Below, piece after piece: positions 1-3,855 of a stretch of DNA of 7,740 nucleotides. Below the pieces are notes generated by a model. It ran no database searches and was not told the DNA's origin. It saw only the letters and a program-made list of their open reading frames with translations. A program made the position numbers and the translations under genes. Position 1 is the first letter of the stretch; the number at the start of each line of letters is the position of its first letter. Origin of the DNA: Candidatus Doudnabacteria bacterium (GTDB lineage: Bacteria > Patescibacteriota > Doudnabacteria > UBA920); assembly GCA_016788805.1 (NCBI GenBank), contig JAEUSE010000037.1:1-7740 (forward strand), given 5' to 3'.

Positions 1-349
1 GGATAGGTTTAGGAAAAGAAAATGCAAATAAAGGCATTAGGACTATTGTGTGCGGATTTGTAAAACCATCCGAAGCTCAGGACCCGGAGGTAGGTTTTGT
101 TTTTCTCGATGCAGATAAAGAAGCAATTAGCGCAAGGCTTTGGAGCCGCTACCAAACTCTAGAGAGTATAGAGCAAATAGAACGGTGGCCGGAAAGACCG
201 TACAGAAGTTTGTAGATGACAGCATGTACTACTCTAACCCTTTTCGGGAAGAGGTAATAAAGTACGGAGTAGAAATTGTCGATACTACAAACCTATCTCC
301 AGAAGCTGTGGCAAAAAGAGTATACGAAATGTTAGTAGATAATTCCTAG
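1..349 (+). pseudogene. C-terminal part of a nucleotide-kinase-like P-loop protein, split by an apparent frameshift
   Basis: The gene enters from the left edge, so its Walker A region is not visible. Reading from base 3 gives an open frame with GIRTIVCGFVKPSE, then FVFLDADKEAISARLWSRYQ and TLESIEQIER, ending at a TAG at 213. The next frame continues the same kind of protein: VAGKTVQKFVDDS, then EEVIKYGVEIVDTT, then NLSPEAVAKRVYEML and a TAG at 347-349. Together they read as the end of a small kinase: the 'D.d.e.i..R...R' lid-like stretch followed by the 'ivDTtnlsPeeVa..v' tail that I recall from small AAA/shikimate-kinase-like ATPases. The join falls near 177-190, where one extra base next to the GG at 185-186 would restore a single frame. 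The downstream frame has only a TTG (140) as a start and is unlikely to be an independent 69-residue gene. The cause could be a real pseudogene, a sequencing deletion or, less likely, programmed slippage; I see no slippery heptamer. Substrate unknown. Confidence 0.6.
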
Positions 350-415
350 TAAACTATTACTCAAAATTGCCCGCTAGGCTTGGTGGTCTCATACTGTCTA
401 TGTAATTGGTTTCTT

Positions 416-445
416 TTGGTCTGGCATCTATTTTTTTGATAGTAT
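416..445 (+). promoter_or_regulatory. Weak candidate promoter for the DUF1428 gene
   Basis: TTGGTC (416-421) and TAGTAT (440-445) are separated by 18 bases. Transcription would begin about 30 bases before the ATG at 485. Both boxes are poor matches to the sigma-70 consensus, and the surrounding sequence is AT-rich enough for chance hits. No terminator is seen between the upstream kinase-like gene and this site, so read-through is possible. Confidence 0.25.
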
Positions 446-484
446 ATACGTACGGATTTCATTTTTAGAAATTAATTAAAAAAT

Positions 485-853
485 ATGGCAAAAGGAACGT
501 ATGTAGATGGGTTTGTAATTTCCATACCAAAAAAGAATAAAGCCGCCTACCTTAAAATGGCCAAAGAAGCCAGTGTGGTGTGGAAGCGGTTTGGCGCGTT
601 GGACTACAAAGAGTGTGTTATAGACGACGCAAAGCCCAAAGGTGTTGTGCTTACCTTTCCTAAACTCGTGCAAGCCAGGCCAACCGAGGCCGTGTGGTTT
701 TCGTTTATTGTGTACAAGTCTCGCTCTCACCGCGACGCGGTCAACAAAAAAGTTATGGCGTATTTTGCGAAAAAGTACGGAGAGAAAATGGACATGCCGT
801 TTGAAATGAACCGTTTTGCCTACGCCGGCTTTAAGGTGGAGGTCAGTTCTTAA
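485..853 (+). CDS. DUF1428 (YbaA-like) family protein
   Basis: This 122-residue protein matches the DUF1428 family (E. coli YbaA type) over its full length. It opens with YVDGFVISIPKKNKAAYLKM (residues 6-25), corresponding to the family's 'YVDGFV..vP...k..Y..ma'. It continues with WKRFGALDYKECVIDD (33-48), the VWFSFIVYKSRSHRDAVNKK stretch (70-89, the family's 'vv.FSwI.ypsk..RD..n.k') and the closing MPFEMNRFAYAGF (104-116). The family folds as a small alpha/beta barrel of the dimeric ferredoxin-like type. Its biochemical role is not established, so none is assigned. There is no signal peptide or membrane segment; it should be cytoplasmic. Length is normal for the family. The ATG at 485 is preceded only by AT-rich sequence without a Shine-Dalgarno match. 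It sits alone on this strand, facing the sensory operon tail-to-tail. Confidence 0.9.
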   Translation: MAKGTYVDGFVISIPKKNKAAYLKMAKEASVVWKRFGALDYKECVIDDAKPKGVVLTFPKLVQARPTEAVWFSFIVYKSRSHRDAVNKKVMAYFAKKYGEKMDMPFEMNRFAYAGFKVEVSS

Positions 854-1217
854 TGTTAATCTTACCTTAAAAATACGGTGGGAAGTTGGGTGACCTTTCT
901 GTTTATCTATATTCATTTCCGGAGTCTATGCGCTAAAGACGTATCCGGAGGAAATCCTTACGCGCGTCAAGACTTTTTGGGCTGGTGGTATACACGTGTT
1001 GTTCGTGCTTCCTGCAGCGGGTATAGCGTATGGCGAATACAGTGCCCAAGGGCACCATTCTTGAAAAAAGAGCGGGTGGATGGCACGAATGTGAGCGTAG
1101 CCACGCTTGTCCACGAAGTATTTCCGTCTCATTCCATTGCTCGGCTGTGGGTTGATGAGGGTGGTCTGGCGAGAGGTGTGTTTGGAGTAGGGCGACGAGA
1201 CTGCGCGAGTCGGTTAG
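854..1217. other. Gap without a credible gene, containing several potential RNA hairpins
   Basis: This 364-base stretch lies between two convergent genes. Open frames on both strands (a GTG-started plus frame from 878 and a minus frame from 1132) give Cys/Trp/Arg-rich translations that look non-coding. A 41-codon ATG frame at 1030 is also unconvincing. Structure is more evident than coding. TCCGGAGTCT (918-927) can pair with AGAC plus TCCGGA (937-949, with a 3-base bulge). GTGCC/GGCAC (1042-1046 and 1051-1055) form a hairpin with a CAAG loop. GTGGA (1076-1080) pairs with TCCAC (1110-1114) around an inner AGCGT/ACGCT stem (1094-1107). None is followed by a T-tract on either strand, so they are not obvious terminators. 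I compared it by eye with RNase P RNA, tmRNA and SRP RNA signatures and found no match. It could be an unrecognised small RNA or decayed sequence. Confidence 0.35.
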
Positions 1218-1712
1218 TTATGGTTTGGTATTTAGCTCCCGTTCTGCTTGAGAGCCGAGCTTAAGTAGATAGTCAATATCAGCTACGCTTAAGTTTCGGG
1301 GTTGTGTATCTTTGATGCAGAACACCCCAATGGGCGCATGGGTAACATCATTGTGTAGGGCAACTCCGGCGTAAAAGCGAATATATGGCGGGCCTACGAC
1401 CATCGGATTGTCCTTGAACCTCTCATCTTTGAGCGTGTCTTCTACGATAAAAACAAATTTGCTGTACATGGCATGGCCGCAAAACGATACGGTGCGGTCG
1501 CAGGTGCGTTGTTCTAAACCCTGACATGATTTGTATGTTTCTTTATCCTGACCAATAAGGCTAATAGTAGAAATGGGGACGTGGAAGAAGTCTACTGCTG
1601 CTTTGGTTAGGCGGTCGAACCGCTCTTCTGGACTTGTTTTGTCCAGTAACCCGAGGGCTTGGAGGGACTCCAGCCGTTCTTGCTCTCCAGGCAAGATGGG
1701 TGCGGGTTGCAT
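1218..1712 (-). CDS. Stand-alone GAF domain protein
   Basis: This 164-residue protein is almost entirely one GAF domain of the type usually found at the N-terminus of histidine kinases and diguanylate cyclases. Hallmarks in order are: E12-R13-L14...LLDKTSPEERFDRLT (22-36); VPISTISLI (45-53); the 'K-S-x-x-G-L' element (61-66); SFCGHAM (76-82); VEDTLKDERFKDNPMVVG (90-107, the family's 'v.Da..D.RF.dnp.V'); IRFYAGVAL (111-119); and GVFCIKDTQPRNLS (129-142). GAF domains bind small ligands or mediate dimerisation and signalling. No catalytic or DNA-binding domain follows, so output must come through a partner. The start ATG at 1712-1710 is 13 bases after the stop of the zinc-finger/PAS gene, which indicates one transcript. 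No Shine-Dalgarno sequence is present. No signal peptide or membrane segment is visible, so it is probably cytoplasmic. Ligand unknown. Confidence 0.88.
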   Translation of the reverse strand: MQPAPILPGEQERLESLQALGLLDKTSPEERFDRLTKAAVDFFHVPISTISLIGQDKETYKSCQGLEQRTCDRTVSFCGHAMYSKFVFIVEDTLKDERFKDNPMVVGPPYIRFYAGVALHNDVTHAPIGVFCIKDTQPRNLSVADIDYLLKLGSQAERELNTKP

Positions 1713-1725
1713 ATACGGGTTTATT

Positions 1726-2193
1726 TTAGTTAATGATAGTTTGTATACCTAAAAAATATTGTACTTCTCCTCGTTCGTCTAAAATTGGCGAGACTCGGCT
1801 GGTGCATTCGTAGAGCGTGCCGTCTTTTCGTTTGTTGGTAAGATGTACGACTGTCGCTTTCTTTTGCACGAGTATGGTCTTCCAAAAACTTTGATAAAAC
1901 TCCTCGGGCATTTGTTTGCCCCAAATAGCCGGGGTCTTTCCGAGCACGTCTACGAGTGTATAGCCGGTAATAGCTTCGAGTTGCTCGTTGGCATATATAA
2001 TGTTCCCCTCGGCGGAAGTAATATAGATGAGGGTGTCCTTGCCGTCTAAGATAGAATTGATAGTCCCGCAACGGGTGCACTTAATTTCTATAGTGGCTGT
2101 TTCTAGGGCGTGCTTACCAAGCAGCTTAGAGCAATTACGACATCGCAGTTCGTAGTCTACGTGGTCGTGTATGGTGGTCGAAGTGAACTGCAT
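1726..2193 (-). CDS. Com-like zinc finger fused to a PAS sensor domain
   Basis: The protein has 155 residues from the ATG at 2193-2191. A TTG at 2214 would add seven residues but is a weaker start, so I chose the ATG. Residues 17-46 carry C18-x-x-C21 and C39-x-x-C42 in the context RCRNCSKLLGK...IEIKCTRCGTIN. This closely resembles the zinc finger of Com, the translational activator of mom in Mu-like phages. Residues about 53-155 form a PAS domain: LIYITSAEGNIIYANEQLEA (55-74) then ITGYTLVDVLGK, and a PAC-like end KRKDGTLYECTSRVSPILDE. The LOV-type flavin-binding cysteine motif is absent, so the PAS ligand is unknown. There is no kinase, cyclase or helix-turn-helix domain. It leads a two-gene operon with the GAF protein. 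A role as a zinc-stabilised sensor that binds nucleic acid or a partner is inference from the Com resemblance only. Confidence 0.85.
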   Translation of the reverse strand: MQFTSTTIHDHVDYELRCRNCSKLLGKHALETATIEIKCTRCGTINSILDGKDTLIYITSAEGNIIYANEQLEAITGYTLVDVLGKTPAIWGKQMPEEFYQSFWKTILVQKKATVVHLTNKRKDGTLYECTSRVSPILDERGEVQYFLGIQTIIN

Positions 2194-2226
2194 AAAAAGA
2201 GGAGCCCAAAACAAATAAGTATGTTT

Positions 2227-2245
2227 TGAGCTTCGGATGAGCTTC
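2227..2245. repeat. Tandem 8-bp repeats, possible operator
   Basis: TGAGCTTC occurs at 2227-2234 and again at 2238-2245, with an 11-base period, so both copies lie on the same face of the helix. They sit just downstream of the predicted minus-strand start site, within the leader of the sensory operon. A regulator binding site is possible, but chance cannot be excluded for so short a repeat. Confidence 0.35.
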
Positions 2246-2256
2246 TATATATAAAT

Positions 2257-2265
2257 AGTATAGCA
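2257..2265 (-). promoter_or_regulatory. Extended -10 promoter of the zinc-finger/PAS-GAF operon
   Basis: On the minus strand the sequence reads TGC-TATACT, an extended -10 (TGn-TATAMT) element. Transcription would start near 2250, leaving an untranslated leader of about 57 bases before the ATG at 2193. No good -35 box lies 16-18 bases upstream, which is normal for extended -10 promoters. Confidence 0.5.
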
Positions 2266-2294
2266 TAGTCATAAAGTGAGGAGTGGGGTAAGTG

Positions 2295-2324
2295 TTGACT
2301 ACGCCGTCTGGTCGAAAGTTTAAG
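2295..2324 (+). promoter_or_regulatory. Candidate promoter of the tandem VOC gene
   Basis: TTGACT (2295-2300) is a 5-of-6 match to the -35 consensus, and TTTAAG (2319-2324) lies 18 bases downstream as a 4-of-6 -10 box. Transcription would begin about 2331, roughly 13 bases before the ATG. A second possibility is the TATATATAAT run at 2331-2340. Used as a -10 element it would start transcription at or within the start codon and give a leaderless mRNA. No Shine-Dalgarno sequence precedes the ATG in either case. Confidence 0.4.
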
Positions 2325-2343
2325 GCAGTCTATATATAATTAT

Positions 2344-3225
2344 ATGCAAAAGATTGTTACCCATTTATGGTTTGATACTCAGGCTAAAGGGGCGAGTGAG
2401 TTCTATGTCTCCTTGTTGCCTGACTCGAAAGTAGATAGCGTAAACGTTATAAAAGACACACCCTCCGGTGACTGCGACATTGTACATTTTACGCTGGCCT
2501 GGCAAAAGTTTATGGCCATTAGCGCCGGACCGTATTTTAAATTTAACCCGTCCATTTCTCTGTTTGTGGTGTTTGAGAATGAACAAGACATTACCGCCGT
2601 GTGGGACAAGCTTATAGAAGGTGGCAAGGCGCTTATGCCGTTTGACACCTACCCGTGGGCGCAAAAGTATGGCTGGGTGCAGGATAGGTTTGGGTTGACC
2701 TGGCAGCTTTCCTTGAGCGAACATCACAAGTTCCCGCAGCGCGTAACACCGTTGCTTATGTACACGCAAGGTATGGCCGGTCAGGCTCAAGAGGCAGTAG
2801 AGTTTTACGCAACCGTATTCCCTGAGTCAAACGTGGAAATGCTCGTACCCTACGAAGAGGGCGAGGGGGATGTTGCCGGTTACATAAAGCACGCGCGGTT
2901 TAGTTTGCTCGGGCAAAACTTTATGGCTATGGACAGCTCCGGACCGCATGCGTTTGTGTTTAACGAAGCCGTTTCTTTTATTGTGAACTGCGAGACGCAA
3001 GAGGAAATAGATTGCTACTGGGAACAGCTCTCTGCCGTGCCGCAGGCGGAGCAGTGTGGTTGGCTCAAAGACAAGTTTGGTGTTTCCTGGCAAATAGTCC
3101 CCACAGCAATGAACGAAATGATGGGCAAAGGAACGCCTGAGCAAAAAGCCCGGCTCACCCAAGCTGTTCTCAAGATGAAGAAATTTAATATTGCTGAGCT
3201 GCAAAAGGCCTACTCCGGAGAGTAG
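2344..3225 (+). CDS. Tandem PhnB-like VOC-superfamily protein (3-demethylubiquinone-9 3-methyltransferase-like fold)
   Basis: The 293 residues contain two copies of the PhnB-like domain (Pfam PF06983 type) of the glyoxalase/VOC superfamily. Copy 1 (about 1-125) starts HLWFDTQAKGASEFYVSLLP (7-26) and ends GWVQDRFGLTWQL (110-122). Copy 2 (about 133-258) starts TPLLMYTQGMAGQAQEAVEF (135-154) then YATVFPES, and ends GWLKDKFGVSWQIVP (239-253). A helical tail follows (MMGKGTPEQKARLTQAVLKM), matching the usual end of these proteins. The family name refers to a methyltransferase annotation that is probably misleading. Most members are uncharacterised metal-binding or ligand-binding proteins, so I assign no reaction. 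Bacterial members are often single-domain; the two-domain length here fits one intramolecular VOC dimer. It is cytoplasmic and monocistronic, with its own terminator 27 bases after the stop. Confidence 0.9.
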   Translation: MQKIVTHLWFDTQAKGASEFYVSLLPDSKVDSVNVIKDTPSGDCDIVHFTLAWQKFMAISAGPYFKFNPSISLFVVFENEQDITAVWDKLIEGGKALMPFDTYPWAQKYGWVQDRFGLTWQLSLSEHHKFPQRVTPLLMYTQGMAGQAQEAVEFYATVFPESNVEMLVPYEEGEGDVAGYIKHARFSLLGQNFMAMDSSGPHAFVFNEAVSFIVNCETQEEIDCYWEQLSAVPQAEQCGWLKDKFGVSWQIVPTAMNEMMGKGTPEQKARLTQAVLKMKKFNIAELQKAYSGE

Positions 3226-3252
3226 GGATTGAGCGAGGAGCATGAACGTATG

Positions 3253-3281
3253 GCCACTCGGCTTGCCCGGGTGGCTTTTTT
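3253..3281 (+). terminator. Rho-independent terminator of the tandem VOC gene
   Basis: GCCACTCGG (3253-3261) pairs with CCGGGTGGC (3267-3275), giving a 9-bp stem with one G-T pair and a 5-base loop (CTTGC). Six T residues follow directly (3276-3281). This is a textbook intrinsic terminator and separates the VOC gene from the region ahead of the giant gene. Confidence 0.88.
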
Positions 3282-3292
3282 ATATGAGCGAG

Positions 3293-3335
3293 CGTGGATA
3301 ACATTGGGTGGTTTGGGTAGTTTTTGTGTGGATAA
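3293..3335 (-). other. Pair of DnaA-box-like 9-mers
   Basis: On the minus strand, 3335-3327 reads TTATCCACA, the exact bacterial DnaA-box consensus. The site at 3301-3293 reads TTATCCACG, one base different. They have the same orientation, are spaced 34 bases apart, and border an AT-rich stretch. They could be a DnaA-regulated site or part of a replication origin. However, only two boxes are visible and no dnaA or dnaN gene is present in the window. Confidence 0.35.
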
Positions 3336-3589
3336 ATATTTTTCAAAAATTGCTCATTACAACCAAATAATAAGACACAGAGTTTGGTATTGACGAATCG
3401 TATAAAGCTACATTTTTTCTATGCACTGATTTTGGTTAAATGTAAAAATATTGTCGTTTCACGCACATAAATACAAAATTATACTTTTTATATTTGATGA
3501 CCGATAGGTTTATAACGTATGTAAAAGTCTTGGTATAAATTTCCTTGCATAAATGGGTTTACTAAATCTCTCGTAATTTTATTTTTGAG

Positions 3590-3625
3590 GTTTAAAAGAT
3601 TAAACATAACCCTTATGGTTATGTT
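3590..3625 (+). other. Two overlapping, mutually exclusive hairpins
   Basis: Hairpin A is GTTTAA (3590-3595), loop AAGA, TTAAAC (3600-3605). Hairpin B is AACATAACC (3603-3611), loop CTTAT, GGTTATGTT (3617-3625), a perfect 9-bp stem. The two share bases 3603-3605, so only one can form fully at a time. No T-tract follows hairpin B, so it is not a standard terminator. Function unknown: it could be an RNA switch element or a protein-binding inverted repeat. Confidence 0.4.
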
Positions 3626-3744
3626 CCATGTCGTCGTTCTGTGGCTTTTTAGGTTGGGAACTGTTCTTAGGAGAAGAGGGTGGAGGAGGTGAATGCAGGT
3701 CGGGACTAGGAATAACCGTTGAGGAAAATATTTATTTGTCTCTG

Positions 3745-3773
3745 CGGACATTCACCCAATAATTAATTATAAT
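3745..3773 (+). promoter_or_regulatory. Promoter of the giant surface-protein gene, within a 16-bp palindrome
   Basis: A perfect TATAAT (3768-3773) lies 17 bases after CGGACA (3745-3750), which shares GACA with the -35 consensus. The -10 box is embedded in a perfect palindrome, ATTAATTATAATTAAT (3762-3777). Transcription would start near 3780. That leaves about 19 bases to the in-frame ATG at 3799, or about 76 to the ATG at 3856. The palindrome could also serve as an operator overlapping the promoter. Confidence 0.55.
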
Positions 3774-3855
3774 TAATGTAGGAATAGCATAGAAATTGAT
3801 GCTACAAAAGTTACTCAAACGAAACAAAATTACCCTTTCGCGAACTCAGCCCGTA

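Larger units (their letters stand above)
3282..3798. other. AT-rich intergenic region between the VOC gene and the giant surface-protein gene
   Basis: This stretch of about 520 bases has no convincing gene. The longest frame (minus strand, 3751-3488) gives an 87-residue sequence with no family resemblance and a composition expected of AT-rich non-coding DNA. What it does hold: two DnaA-box-like 9-mers at its left end, two overlapping hairpins around 3590-3625, a purine-rich tract (3670-3692), and a promoter inside a palindrome at its right end. The purine tract contains AGGAGGTGA, a full match to the anti-Shine-Dalgarno complement. It touches an ATG at 3693 that opens only nine codons (MQVGTRNNR), so it does not mark an ordinary gene. 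Confidence 0.6.

Noticed and set aside
476..916. Minus-strand frame opposite the DUF1428 gene
   Set aside because: It is antisense to a clear family member and has no motif of its own.
1042..1055. GTGCC/GGCAC hairpin as a terminator for the convergent genes
   Set aside because: The stem is only 5 bp and no T-tract follows it on either strand.
926..1132. Minus-strand frame of 68 codons
   Set aside because: Composition is non-coding. Its TRVRI-like ending recalls translated tRNA, but no tRNA arms or T-loop (GGTTCGA) are present in the DNA.
1030..1155. 41-codon ATG frame (MANTVPKGTILEKRAGG...)
   Set aside because: It begins plausibly but ends in a Cys/Ser/His-rich stretch, has no ribosome site and lies over predicted hairpins.
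854..1217. RNase P RNA, SRP RNA or tmRNA in the structured gap (GGAGGAAATCC looked suggestive)
   Set aside because: The universal signatures (GAGGAAAGTCC with ACAGAA; GGAAGGAAGCAGCC; GGTTCGANTCC with CCA) are absent.
878..1264. GTG-started plus-strand frame of 128 codons in the gap after the DUF1428 gene
   Set aside because: It is rich in Cys, Trp and Arg, shows no family motif, and overlaps the 3' end of the well-supported GAF gene on the other strand.
3488..3751. Minus-strand frame of 87 codons in the AT-rich intergenic region
   Set aside because: No recognisable motif. It runs antisense to the polypurine tract and hairpins, and its composition fits random AT-rich DNA.
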